A model generated the notes under the pieces. It ran no database searches, was not told the DNA's origin, and saw nothing but the letters and a program-made list of their open reading frames with translations. The position numbers and the translations under genes were made by a program. A stretch of DNA of 64,000 bases, from positions 3,854,501-3,918,500 of the forward strand of contig JBBPUQ010000008.1 in assembly GCA_038501195.1 (NCBI GenBank), read 5' to 3'. The DNA is from Nemania diffusa. Lineage: Eukaryota; Ascomycota; Sordariomycetes; Xylariales; Xylariaceae. Positions within the stretch are counted from its first letter, which is position 1. The number at the start of each line of letters is the position of its first letter. This document shows, piece by piece, positions 46,925 to 59,079 of this stretch.

Positions 46925-47770
46925 ATGGCAGTATCCAAGCGCAAGGTCCTAATCACGGGCTGCTCCGACGGCGGCATAGGATCTGCCCTCGCTCTCGCCT
47001 TCCACAAGGCTGGATACCATGTCTACGCCACAGCACGAGACCCGGCTAAGATGACGGAACTCAAGTCGCAGGGCATCGAGACACTCACGCTGGACACGCT
47101 GTCCGAGGAATCGATTGCGGAATGTGTTAAGAAGGTCCCCTCGCTCGACATACTCGTCAACAACGCCGGACGAACGTTCCTCATGCCGATCGTCGACATG
47201 GATATCGCCGAGGCGAAGAAGGTGTACGACGTCAATGTGTGGTCGCACATAGCCGTGACGCAGGCGTTCATGCCACGCCTCCTCGAGTCGAAAGGCATGA
47301 TTGTGAACCAGACATCGATAGGCGCCTGCGGCACCCTGCCGTTCCAGGCAGTTTACAACTCGTCCAAGGCTGCGCTGTCGATGATGTCGGACACTCTGCG
47401 CCTCGAGCTCGAGCCCTTCGGCGTCAAAGTCATCGAGCTCCGCACCGGCGTCGTCAAGACGAACCTGATCAGGACCATGCAGACCTCGACCTCCACGACG
47501 CTTCCCAAGGACTCCATCTACGACCCCGCGAGGGAGAGGGTCGAGCAGTCGCTCCGCCAGGAGCAGTTCGTTGATGGCGGGATGCCAAGTCAGCAGTGGG
47601 CGGAAGCAATTGTCAGGGATCTATCGAAGAAGTCGCCCCAGTCGCTCATTTGGCGGGGGCAAGCCGCATTTATATTCTGGTTCTTGTCGCTACTGCCGCA
47701 TGGGTGGTCTGATGGGTTACTTAAGAAGGTATCGGGTTTCAGCGACGTGGCGCAGATCTTGCGCAAGTAG
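46925..47770 (+). CDS. Short-chain dehydrogenase/reductase, AYR1-like
   Basis: This intronless gene encodes 281 residues. The cofactor loop TGCSDGGIGS is at 11-20, NNAG at 79-82, and the catalytic residues are Ser131 (NQTSIG), Tyr144 and Lys148 (YNSSK). The classical SDR fold is complete, and the hydrophobic C-terminal stretch FIFWFLSLLP suggests membrane contact. The overall pattern resembles fungal AYR1-like 1-acyl-dihydroxyacetone-phosphate reductases, a group that also supplies tailoring ketoreductases in secondary metabolism. It lies between the rhodopsin-like gene and the bANK regulator, so a role in reducing a keto group of the cluster product is plausible, though a lipid role cannot be excluded. 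The coding sequence is GC-richer than the neighbouring PKS. Confidence 0.85.
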   Translation: MAVSKRKVLITGCSDGGIGSALALAFHKAGYHVYATARDPAKMTELKSQGIETLTLDTLSEESIAECVKKVPSLDILVNNAGRTFLMPIVDMDIAEAKKVYDVNVWSHIAVTQAFMPRLLESKGMIVNQTSIGACGTLPFQAVYNSSKAALSMMSDTLRLELEPFGVKVIELRTGVVKTNLIRTMQTSTSTTLPKDSIYDPARERVEQSLRQEQFVDGGMPSQQWAEAIVRDLSKKSPQSLIWRGQAAFIFWFLSLLPHGWSDGLLKKVSGFSDVAQILRK

Positions 47771-48481
47771 AGTCCATTACTTCGGTCGATGAGCTGGGGA
47801 TTATAAGGCTTAGTAACTAAATAATCATCTATATTCATGGTATGCTTTGCCATGCCGTTTTGTATTATTCAAAAGCAAAAATTGAAGTGGTCTTGAGGGC
47901 CATTTGAAGCTTCACTTTTACATTAGGGCAACCTTTGCATGAAGCGATCGACAAAGTAGCTACTAGACTTGTGACTTTGCAAATGGGTAAGCCATCTCAG
48001 AGCGATTAATCTAGCCATAAATCTAGGCTCCAACCTGGAAGCTCAGTAATTGATCGATTTTAAAGGTTGCCTATGAGAAAGGTAATCTTAGCTAAGTACC
48101 TAACTTTGCTAGACCTGGTGTCTAGTAAGGATTACTTTGGCGGCTGAGATGCTGTATTTTAGTGGTGTTAGTGGTGGTATGACCGCTAATTTTATTCATA
48201 GGGGCTCCAGAGCTCTGCCACTAATATGTGCACAGCTCCTTTAAGACCACAGCATGGCTCTGAACGTATATCTAGTAATTCTATCCTATTTCTAGGAAGA
48301 GAATCATTAGATAGTCCTTGTTGCACCTATATCTCGAGCCAGCTCCAAAGCAGACATTCATCTTAAAACCTGTTAGTGCTACTGACAGCTACATATTGTC
48401 GTACCGGTACTACAATTCCGTAGAGGATTCACGACAGACAGGTATGAATTGGCAGTAAGTATTCTATATCTACAGATGACC
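47771..48481. other. Convergent 3' spacer, no gene seen
   Basis: The SDR and bANK genes end towards each other here. The sequence is AT-rich with no coding-like stretch. Confidence 0.5.
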
Positions 48482-49539
48482 CTAGTATTGCCGAGCCTTT
48501 CGCGAAAGATCCGCGCCGAACTGCAGCAGCAAGCTAACGCCGGCGTCAAATTCATTGTCAATAGCAATATGCAAAGGCGCCCTCCCGCAATCGTCATAGG
48601 CATCTATGAGCTTGGGATCTGAAGAGTGGTCTAGCAGAACTCTCAGCACGCCCTCGCGACGTTTGAGGACCGCCCAATGTATCGCCGAGGGAGACGGTCG
48701 CTTGCCGTCCCGCTGGACACTCTCAACCCGCGCTCCGCATTCAAGCAATGACCGCGTGGCCTCTTCGTGTCCTCCCATGACTGCGTGTATGAGGGGCGTC
48801 AGGCCTTCACTATCTGGCTCGTTGCAATCGCTATTGTGTTGAACTAGCATCCGGATGATGCGGCTAGATCCTTTTCTTGCCGCTATGTGGAGAGGACTGA
48901 GCCAACCGCCGGCGCTCTTCGCCGTTGGGCTTTGGGACGTGTCGTTAGGAGATTCTTGGCCGGCATTTTGAGGGCTGAGACTGGTTTCTTTGATGCTCGA
49001 AGGGCAGTCTATGGATTTCCTGACGGACGTATCAGGCGTCAGAATCCCATGACTATTGCTGGCAGTGCTGAGAGGCTGGGGCGGAAATATAGATAGCTGA
49101 GAGGTAGCATCGTCTTCTGGTGCATTGCTGTATTCGAAGAGGCTGGCGTCATCCGCAACAACAGAGTCGGGGGTTGGCCAGTCCCAACTTTGGGTAGACG
49201 CCGTAATGTCGGCGACAACTGTTTCTGGGGTGGTGTCCGGCAAGGGGCAAGAAGAGGGCAGCGGGAGAGACAAGTCGACGGACGGGGACGACTGCAGTAG
49301 ACTGTTTAAATCTCGGTATGCATGGCCATGGAATTGAAGCAAATCCAGCGTCTTCTGTAGGGTTTTCTTTTCTGCGATATGGAGCGTCGAGCGGTCAGCG
49401 TACCCTCACATCGGCCGCATATTACAAGTAGATATGCCATGGGCGGTGGGAGGATTTGCTCACCCCTAAACCTGCGCTGAGCCTCTCGGTTCTGCACACG
49501 TCGACGCTCAAGGATCTTTTCAGCACTGCGCTCTGCCAT
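48482..49539 (-). CDS. Basic-region/ankyrin-repeat transcription factor (bANK, ToxE-like)
   Basis: The model is complement(join(48482..49371,49464..49539)), 321 residues, with a 92-base intron (GTGAGC donor, CGCAG acceptor). The N-terminus carries a bZIP-type basic region, RRRVQNREAQRRFREKKTLQ, with Asn17 and Arg25 in the N-x7-R spacing. The following helix does not show a full leucine zipper. A Ser/Thr/Pro-rich middle leads to about four ankyrin repeats at 185-315, including SPLHIAARKGSSRIIRMLVQ, TPLIHAVMGGHEEATRSLLE, AIHWAVLKRREGVLRVLLDH and APLHIAIDNEFDAGVSLLLQ. This basic-plus-ankyrin layout defines bANK regulators, first known from ToxE, the pathway-specific activator of the HC-toxin genes in Cochliobolus. 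It is therefore the likely nuclear regulator of this cluster. It is divergent to the alpha/beta hydrolase on its right. Confidence 0.85.
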
Positions 49540-50538
49540 TATCCGAATTCACAATGCCGGGGGCTAAGACTTCACGGGTAGAAGCGAAACCCTCTTTCGA
49601 CGCCCGGAACCTCGGCATTCTGGAGACTGCAATGTATTAATACCTAGTCTACGGATTGATTGAGGCAGGCTGAGGTGAAGAACGGCGTAATACGGTCGCC
49701 AAGCCACCATATATATGTATTGATTGGCACTAGATCGCGTCATTCGACCTAAAAGGCAGACTGCCACATGTAGTACATAGTATGTGTTACCCTGCGATGC
49801 TCCATGAGCAGGGAAGAGATCCTTCATATATAATACTGCGTATAGGCATGGAAGCCTTCAACGTTCGGTTTCCGTCATTCTGAGAACAGGGAGGAAGTCA
49901 CCCACCCTGCTCCGTCTTCTGTAGTAGACATTGATTCGGCTAGATGAATGACCCGCCGTGGCGAAGGTTGCGAAACACTATCATGCCGCGAGCCGGCCCC
50001 ACGTCCATTCCGGCCCTCCCGGTATGAGAAAACGGAAGCACTAGTCTGCCGATTAAGTACCGACTTGCCTAACTAGGCCGATCTGCCCAAGTAAGGCTGC
50101 GCGCTAGATAGTTGTGGTGGGCGCCTCAACTATCCGTAGACTGCCTTAAACTCTTTTTAGTAATTCTTTCTCATTAATCCTAAAACAACAGTCAAGTCAG
50201 GTCAAGTTGTAGCTAACTGTAAAAACAAGATATTACCGTAGATTGGAACAAACAAGAGCTTTTGTGGTGGGGGGGTTCCCGAAAAGGGTTAGGGTGATCT
50301 ATGAATAATCATTAGGTTGTCAGACGGCCGTATAAGTACTAGAGGACCCACCCCTAGTGAACCCTCTTCGCAAGGGAGGGTCCTCTGATAGACGGTAGGC
50401 ATATATCATATATTAAGTATGTAGGTACCTCTTCAGGTCGTAACACTCCTTGCTCCTCTCAATGGCACTCCAGCCGCAAACCTGTTCCCTCCTTCCTAAC
50501 TTACTTGCGCGTCACGCAAGTCCGCCAAGCTAGTCACC
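49540..50538. promoter_or_regulatory. Divergent promoter region, bANK regulator / alpha/beta hydrolase
   Basis: The start codons are 999 bases apart and face away from each other. The spacer is AT-rich; near 50340-50395 it has an imperfect inverted pair around AGAGGACCCACCCC and GGGAGGGTCCTCT. Confidence 0.5.
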
Positions 50539-51382
50539 ATGTCCGGGCTCTCGATACTCATCGTTCCCGCCTCCTCCGCGCTGCCGTCCATCTACGACAC
50601 CGTCGTCAACGGGGTAGCTCAGCACGGCCACGACATCAAAGCCCTGCACATCCCCAGCGTCGGCCTGGCCACCGGCGCGAGGCCAGGCGATCCGCCGACC
50701 ATGTACGATGACGCAGCCTTCATCGCCGCGCACGCCACTGCTCTCGCAGACGCCGGCCGCGACGTCCTGCTCGTCACGCACTCCTACGGCGGCACGCCGG
50801 CCACCGAGTCCGTCCGCGGACTGAGCAATCGTGAGAGACTGGCCCAGGGCAAGAAAGGGGGTGTCGTGGGGCTTGCCTACATGACCTCCCTCGTGCCCGA
50901 GGTAGGGCGTCCCGCGACAACCTCCGCGGGGACCGCGCCCCCGGGGAAGCAGCCTCTCATGATGGTCGGGGTTCGTCCCTCCACCCGCTAACTCTAGGGC
51001 CCGGGGAAATGCTAATTCGCCGTCCCAGGAGGACGGCTGGTTCTACTATCCCAGCCTCACGCGGACGGCCGAGGTGGTCTTCTCGGACCTGCCCTTGGAG
51101 GAGGGCAAGTACTGGGGCGAGAAGATGGTGAAGCAGTCGGCTGTTAGCTACGCCGGCACCCTGACGTATGGTGGCTACAACGATGTCCCCGTTTCGTACT
51201 TGGTCGCCGAGGCAGACCGTTCTATTCCGGCGGCTGTCCAGAGGTCCCAGATTGAGATGATCGAGCGGGTGAGCGGCAACAAGGTCGATGTTTCGAGCAT
51301 CGATTCTGGGCACGTCCCGCCTATCAGCCACCCGCAGGAGGTTATCGATTGGATTCTCGGCGTGGCACAGAAATTTACCTAA
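50539..51382 (+). CDS. Alpha/beta hydrolase fold protein
   Basis: The model is join(50539..50970,51029..51382), 261 residues, with a 58-base intron (GTTCGT donor, TCCCAG acceptor). The ATG at 50539 begins LSILIVPASSALPSIYDTVV, the first strand and oxyanion region. The predicted triad is Ser82 in VTHSYGG, Asp207 in VAEADRSIP and His239 in DSGHVPP. It is a compact esterase/lactonase-like member of the general AB-hydrolase family, with no signal peptide, so it is probably cytosolic. It is unrelated in sequence to the AKT2-type hydrolase of the PKS. It sits at the right edge of the cluster, divergent to the bANK gene, and might hydrolyse an ester or lactone of the product or give self-protection; this is inferred from position only. 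Confidence 0.8.
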
Positions 51383-52288
51383 AGTCCTCATTTCTAGGCA
51401 GCCCGATGGTGTAGTAGTGATCTTAATCACTTTCACGTCGGTAGCCTCAAGAACTACTGATTCGGGGGGTTTCTCTGTCTTAAAGGGAGGCGAGGGACGA
51501 TGGTCGAGGGATGAGGGCGAGGAAGTAGGTCACACTTTCGAATACGAAGGCAACTGCGTATACGTCCGGTTGCTGCCCCCGCGCATATCGACATGAAACC
51601 ATAGCCCAATGGCACCCCAGATGTTATCTGCCGGTCCATATAACTATGTAGCTTGGCAGCAATGTCTAGCCTTCAGAAGTAATCTAGACGCGTTATAGCA
51701 GCGCTGTTTCACTGTGGAATCGACTTTTTCTTATATTTCCTATGTCCGCAGTGCTTTGCCACATAAATGCGAGCACTCGAAGAAAACAGGAAATGAGTTA
51801 CACGAAGCCCCAAGTATAGAGCGTTTTAAGACCAACTCTCGTGGATATTCAGCTAATTATATTCTATGCATTCATACTTGTGGTACGGAGGCTGTCATGC
51901 GTCTCTGAATGCGAAGGCACATAGTGTTCCACTGAGTTCTATATTATAATACATGTCTGCTGGGTTGCACAGCACTACGTCTCTGCCTTTCAAAGGGCCG
52001 TTAAGCGTGCAACACCCAGCCTCAAAGAATAAGCTTTTTTTGCCATCCCCTAGACGCCATATAATGCCGTTTCATCATAAACTAATCCGTTCCGATGCAC
52101 TGGCGCTAAATACATATGCCCTCGTGCTAACCATACGTAATGACCCTCGATGATCTCATGCTCAAATCTCTGGTCGTCACACTTTTGTAGAGCACATTAG
52201 GCATGTGCAGTAATATGTGCAGATCCATTACTTATACACGGTCTACGGCTGACCGATCGGCATCATTATCCACCACCTGGAAAATAAA
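51383..52288. other. Convergent 3' spacer, no gene seen
   Basis: The hydrolase and NOT1 genes end towards each other. Short frames of about 65 codons have no family. This spacer is a natural right border of the cluster. Confidence 0.5.
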
Positions 52289-55200
52289 TCATGGCGTCTG
52301 TCTTGCTATCGCTAAGAATTGCTCTGCGATCTATTTGAAATTGGTCAGATGCTGGGAAATGGGAGAGATGGGTAATATAAGAGGTCAACTCACATCGCGA
52401 TCCGCCTTGATGAAAGGCTGCTCGAAGAACAAGTACTTCTGATCCTTGGTAAGTTCGAGAATGACAGTCATGAGCCCCCATGGCTGTGGCCAGAATCCTG
52501 CTAGTCGTTCGAGAAGGATTCGGACAATTTGCTGGCGGATATCTGCTTCTTCTGGATCATTTATGTCTTGGCCAAAGAGATCAAGAATAACGCGAGTGAA
52601 GTACTCTGTGGGAGGTCCAGGAGATCGTAACCGGTCGATGATACTGCTCAGCAAGTAGTATCGGCCTTCAGGCGACAACTCGTGTACTAGGAGCGACAAA
52701 GTAGCAATGTCAGAGGAGCCATGAGCAAACAATGGTCCCGCTTGTCGAGCCCTCGTGGCCACATGATCACCAATATACTCCACAATATCATCAATGAGTC
52801 GCGGGTCAACCGAAAGACGTACATGCCCAAAGATGGTTTCGTTGCCGTCACGTTTGGTTATGGCATGTGTCAGATGTGCGACGGCATCTTCAGTTGGGCC
52901 ATCCTGCATGAGCTGCTCGAGGATGTGTATCATACCTGCCTCCCTGAGTGCCGGGAATGCTACGAGAAGGGGATCTGCTTCTGGGGCCTGAGCAACAGAA
53001 TCTTCTCCAGCATCCGGCGAGCGAGGAGTACAGTGTAGGACTATATTCCTCAATTGCCTGACGTGGGACGCAATGCTGCTACACAGCTGAGTGGCGTTGG
53101 CTGACACGAAGTCTGCGTAGTCATGTGTGAGCGTCACCATGAGCTTGATAGTTGCCCGATAGTAGTCTTTGACTACATCTGCGATATCAATTACTTTCAT
53201 ATGCTCAGAGACATTTCTCAGGAGTGACTGCAAAATCCTGGTGAGCGGTGCCCAACCAGATTTTCCCTCGAGTGCTAGTAAATGGGGTAGGAACTGCCTA
53301 TGCCCAATAAGATATACCCAGGCATAAGTAAAGCCGGGAAACCGTTCTGGTCCTAGGCGGAGGAGGGTCGCCGCAAGTTCTAATAAAACGTCTTTTCGGT
53401 AAGGCTGAAGGTCATCAACAAACACGCTATCAATAGCGTGCATCAGCATCGCGAAGAAGCGGAAGAAGACGCGTCCATTGAATTGGTCCCCTCGGGTAAT
53501 GTGGTGGTGGTTCAGGACAACTGCGGCAAGGGATAAAACAGTCCTGAAAACATGGACAGGGCCATCCTTCGGATCCTCCATGTCGACGATATTATCTCGG
53601 CTAAAGATTTCAATCATTTTCGCAAGCGCATCCACACATGCGAAGGCCTCAGTCTTACTAACGCCACCAGCATGCATGATCTGTTCATAATGGTTGACCG
53701 AGTTGTCGAGGCCTCTCTCTACGAGCAATAGAAAGTCATCGTGGCAGGTGATGACGCCCTTGCCACGCATCTGCTTGACGAAGCCCACCAGTGCTTTGTT
53801 AGTTGCATTAGAATTCGACAATACCCTCCCCCACTCTTCTAGGATATAATCAAATTTCTCTGTTTGGTGGATGCCATCGTCGTTTTGAGGCTCTGGCAAT
53901 CCCGACTTGCGAGACTTTGACTTCAGCCTCTGCCCTACTTCGAGGCTCGGGTCCTCCTGGATCCAGTCCCACGCAGCCACAAAGCTATGCACGAAATCGG
54001 CGTATAAGGCAACTGGTCTTTCATTAAATAGTGTGAGGTCCAGAAGTTGCTCAAAAAACTCCAAGGATGAGTCTTCTCGTTCCGCTAGGACCTTTGCCGT
54101 CATCGTGTCGATATTGTGTAGATCAAGAAGATCTGTCTGAAGCAAGGCAGATATGAGCGGTATGTTAAGGATGTTCTGCGCCGGCTGATTGTAAAGGCTG
54201 ACTTGGACACGTTCACGCAAATTCGAACCAGAGCTAGCGGAGATCCTCAGTATCAACTCTAGAATATGGACGAGGGCCTCTATGAATAAGACACTATGAT
54301 TGTACCTGCTGAAAAGAAGGTTACAGATCTTCTCAGCTGCTGAAACAGCGGGCCCGTCTGACGTCTGAGAAGTCTTGATGATGAATTGAGTGAACGCGTC
54401 TACCACATCAAGGATCGGATGCGCCTTGGGAATGTCAGTATAATGAATGTCATCGGAGCTGTCAGCTAGTGATTTCAACTCTTCTAGCAGCTTTGAGGTT
54501 CTGTCTTCGATGACCCTGGAATCTAGTTGGCTAGGGTGAGCAGAAGGGCGACCATTAGGTATTCCTGCATGTAGGTGCGTGTATGGCAACTGGGTAGTTA
54601 AAAGTGGCAGCGACGGTGTTTCGGCAGGCGTGGGTAGATTTGGCACGGCGCTGTACTGGTCTGAAAGCACTTCATTGGTGATGAGCCTAGTTGTGTCAGA
54701 GGCCGAAGCAGCATGTGCGCTGCTGCTTTGGGTAGCACCTCTTGGTTGCCTAGCGAAATCATCATAAATAGCCATCTGCTCGGCATTTAGCCCGGAAGTA
54801 CTTGGTGCGAGCTTAAAGGGGTGAGGAATTGTCATTGCCCATCGAGTGAGACCTGGGTCCATATATGGCTCATTAGGCCTCTGTACACGATGTCGTCGTC
54901 GTGCGTCGATTTCACCTTCGATCATTTCCTCAATTTCTGGAACGGCACGGTCTTCAGCCTGTTTCTCGATGATGTTGCACGCGAGATCTAGGTTTGAATT
55001 GACACACATTAGAATTGTGCCTTCTGGCAAGCCAGATGGGAGCTCGCTCGCAGCAGATCGTAGGTAATTGGTAATATTTGCCCGGAGAGGTTCTTTAGAA
55101 GTGACTTGGGCAAGGCTACCCGCTGTCGCCTTGACCATATTAACTGCCGCGGTGCGAAGCTTGTTCTCATCGGGCTCTGTAGCAAAATCCTTATGAATCA

Positions 55201-58200
55201 TTTGCTGGGTGCTAATGGCCGCGATCGTGACAGATCTATCAACAACCGGCTGAATGATATCGTGTAACGCCTTTGTGACAGCGCTACGGACCATTTCATG
55301 GAGCCGAGCAGTGTTTACCACCATCTCACTAGTTGGCGGGATTGATAGCATGCTGCTGACTTCCGGGACAGATACAGGTAGACTTGGTGGTGACAATCCA
55401 GGGGCGACAGGGCCGGGCAAGCCATTCAGAGAAAGACTATCAAATTGTTCTAGTTCGGGGACTAAGAGTTCACCCACTTCATCAATGGGTTCACGATCTT
55501 GAAGCTCGCTAGAGGGTTCTATACTCTTGTGGTCGAGGTTTAGATCTTTACATAGTACCTCAATCTCAAACTTTTGATTGAGCTTAAGCTCAGCGTTGTG
55601 GTACAACTCGATGAGAAGATGGATGATATCCATTAGCCATGGATTGGGTGGGCGAAATATGCTCGATTTAGAGGCCTGGATGAGTACTTTGCACACGAAA
55701 GGCACCACAACGACTAGGCGCTTAGTATCGTGAGCCTCGATCAGGAGCTGCTTGAAGGCAATATTTTTGTGCTTGATCGGTTGGTCCCTTGCTAGTGTAA
55801 GGAGACCCAGCCAGGCACCGAGATATTTGAGGTGCGTCCTGTCCGTGGAACTTTGCATTGTGCTTTCTGCATTAAGCATTCGTGCTACGCTGATGTACGT
55901 TTGCCTCAGGACTTCGGACCAGAGATCGCGGTGTTGAAAGAGCTTTACAAGATCAAGATAGACTTGATGATAGTTTGGTTGCATCTTGGCACGCTCTTCC
56001 ACAAGATGACTTGCAAACCACTGCTGATGACGCTCGTCCATGACCTCACATATCTCCCTGAAAGTAGTCTGAAGTGACATTGTTGTTAAGTTGTTAAGGC
56101 CAAATTGAATTTTGTCCTGAACTTCAACAACAGGGTCCTCAAAAATGGCCTCAAGTCTTGGAGGGTCAATATTGATGGCTGTAAAGGGAGGCGGGTGCGC
56201 ATCAGAGGCCTCTGCAGAACCATTCACCATCGTATCATTTGGCAAGTGATTAGTTGGCCCCTTCCCATTCTGAGTGCGCGCTTTTTCTTCCTCGTCCTCA
56301 CGTACCACTTCTTCCGCCTTTCTCCAGGCCTCCGTTCCATGGAGGCCAGGGATTTGCAACAGTTGCTTACAAAATCCAGGCCATTCTCTGAAACGGGAGA
56401 ATAATTGCATCAAGGCTTGAAGACCAAATTTATACATATTTTCCTCTGGTCTGTGGTCCCTCACTGCTTCAAGAATCATCCCAAGCCCAACCTTGAGTGG
56501 CAGTTCCGAAATAAGCTTATGTGAGATGATCCCGCCGAATAGAACAGCAGTAGTCGCCAAGGCCTCGAGAGGATAACCTGAAAAATGCGAATATTCATCA
56601 AATAGGCCATGAATCATGCAGGCGAAAATGTCCTGTTCGAGTGGTTCTCGAGAGTGCTTGTACGTCTCAAGCCTCTGGACAACAACCTTGACCTCGCTCT
56701 CTTCACTGTACATTTTCTTGTATTGCTCTTCCATCTTGGCGACAGCAGCCTGGGGGAGCCCATGTCCATTCTTCCCATTGGTATCGACGATGTCATCATA
56801 GCCTTCACCGTAGTTGACAAGTCTGGGATAAGCAGTGATGCACACACGCTGAACCATGATCAGCTCGGGAATCGGGCCTCGAGGAAGGAAATCTTCTAAT
56901 ATCTGGAGCAACGCTAAGACGGTCTTGAGGTGGAGCGACGTGCTGGTGTTCTGGGGTATTTGGCCATTCATGGCCTTTTGAGACTGGATCTCAAGATTCG
57001 CTTTGATGAGCAAGAACTGTACTAAAGCTGGCGAAATGGTGGGGCTTCTCTCTGCGATGTTACGCGCCCACTGTGTGAGATCCAGCTGGCCCTCAGCATG
57101 AGCAAGGGATGCGAGATCAAGCCCGAAGCCGTTGGCAAGATAGATGAGGTCATCCAGCCAGCCATGCTTTATGACATGATCAAAGATGAGGGGAAGATCT
57201 GCGGGTTTCATTGCATGGGCATCCACGAGTCTCTGGGTCACCCAGTCCCTATCCTTCCTCCATAAACTATCTAGGACGAATTCGTGATGTTCTGAACGGC
57301 GATGGAGAAAGTTTTCAAACAGGGATGAAAGGGTCTCTACAGCCATAGGTGGCCAAGGTTTGGGAACACCAAAGGCCGACACGATGAATATATCTAAATT
57401 AGGAACGACGACTTCTTGGAATAGGCGCTTGGCTTCCGTACTTTGTGAAGCATGCAGAGAATGAAGAGCAACCTGGAAAATAGCTGACAAGGCAGGGCCA
57501 GAAACGAGAGGATGCTTGACGACTGTCGAGGCTCGTTCACGAACCTCTGGGGGTGATTGAGCATAGTCATCGAGGGTAAATGTTGGCTGAAGACCCGGAA
57601 TGGTGCTCGCATCCAGATCATCCGGCGTTAGTGATGCGAAGGCGCAGATGAAAGATAGCTGGGTTTCAGGATTCTCCCAGTGTGACCCGCCCCAAAGGCA
57701 CTGAATATCGAAAGGTGACGAATGATCATCATTTACCTGAGCAATTGGTAGAAGAGCATTATACAGCCGTAAGAACTGCTCAGAAGACACCCGTACGTCA
57801 CGCTGGTCAAAGTAGGCGACAACAGCCTGCCAGCTGAAGAGGGAAGGGAGAACTCGACGAAGTGCGGCGACCAGAACAGATGGATTATGTTGATATGTGA
57901 TACTGACGGTGGTATAAGTCAAAGCGGCGGACACCTGCTCTTCACTCAACTGGATATTAGCGGGTCGATTTTGAAGGTAGCCTAAACAGGTGTCCTCGTC
58001 GCGGGTGAAGTCGGTTCCAGTTCTTTGGACGTAGAGAGCTAGAGCATTAGGAGGCTTCTCGCCTAAAACCCGAATCAGGTCCAAAGCTGCCAGTACTTCC
58101 ATAGGCGGTGCGTGGTCTGAGTGAGACCATCGTGACTGTACTTTATGACTGAGCTCGTGCTTGGCAGCAGAGTTGAAATTGGGCGGATGTCCCTGAATGT

Positions 58201-59079
58201 ATCGATCGACAATAGCAGCGATGAAGGGAGGGGTGAGATCAGAATGGTCGCCATAATTAGGCCGGGAGATTATATTAACGAAGGTCGGGAAATTAGTAGA
58301 GAGAATGGCGTCAGCTGTACGGGAAGGCAAAAGTTAGCTTAGATCAGACATCTAGTGGGATCGAACTCATGGAAGGCCAACCTTTCGTCTTGAGATCCGA
58401 CCGCGAACCAAACTTGAACGCGAGGGCTAGAATGGTTTTTTCAAGAGCATCCAGCTTGAAGTGTTCCATGAAGGTAGAAAGGTCAAAATCACGGAAGATG
58501 TCCTCGTTGGCAGTCTCGATAGACTCTGCTATTTTAGACGCTTGATCGAGATCGTGTGAAATCTTGCCCATCTCGCCCATCAGTAACGAGTAGTTGCCGG
58601 GATTGGCAGTAGGCCTGGCGAGGCCAGGGAATATTTGAGGGGCATTGCCGGCTACCAGCCGCGTAAAGTATCGAGAAAAGACTTCCATTCCGTGATCATC
58701 GAGGAGCTAGAGGGTTTCAAGACCGAGGGTTAACGATCACGATTCCATAAGTCAACAGCTCGCTCGCATGGCACAAGCACCTGCATGAGGGCGGTGGGTA
58801 TGTACTAACCTTGTTCAGCTGATCGATCTGCAGCTCCCACTTCGCACGGTCTTTGTCCTTGTTGATGGAGCTCAGCAGAAGATAGACCTGAGCAACGACG
58901 ATTTTGGTGAGAGAACTGTTATTACCCGTAGTCGGGCTGCTAGTGCTCGGGCTTGCGCCAGCACTTAGAGGGCCAGACTGTGACGGATGGGGTGAATGGG
59001 TCAAGCCCGTCTGCAAACCTTGAGCAGGAACAGGCGAAAAGGTTCCGGATCGTGAATGGGAGGGAGGCGGAGGGACCAT
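52289..59079 (-). CDS. NOT1: NOT1, scaffold subunit of the CCR4-NOT complex
   Basis: The model is complement(join(52289..52330,52394..58314,58382..58706,58810..59079)), about 2185 residues. One exon of 5.9 kb holds most of the protein. The ATG at 59079 is the first in frame after a GTG-led stretch, so a further 5' exon is possible. The N-terminal Ser/Pro-rich tail leads to LTKIVVAQVYLLLSSINKDK, LLDDHGMEVFSRYFTRL and a long run of helical HEAT-like repeats. Later come the region around MVRSAVTKALHDIIQPVVDR (the CAF1/CNOT9-binding part) and the C-terminal Not1 domain with LLSSIIDRLRSPGPPTEYFT and PQPWGLMTVILELTKDQKYL. The last small exon adds IAEQFLAIARQTP. NOT1 holds the deadenylases Caf1 and Ccr4 and the Not2-Not5 module and works in cytoplasmic mRNA decay and in transcription. 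The gene is intact and ordinary; it marks conserved chromosome to the right of the cluster. Confidence 0.95.

Noticed and set aside
28959..51000. ToxE tox-box sites in cluster promoters
   Set aside because: Only one-mismatch words were found (about 40101 and 46293), a number expected by chance in a window of this size; the motif is quoted from memory.
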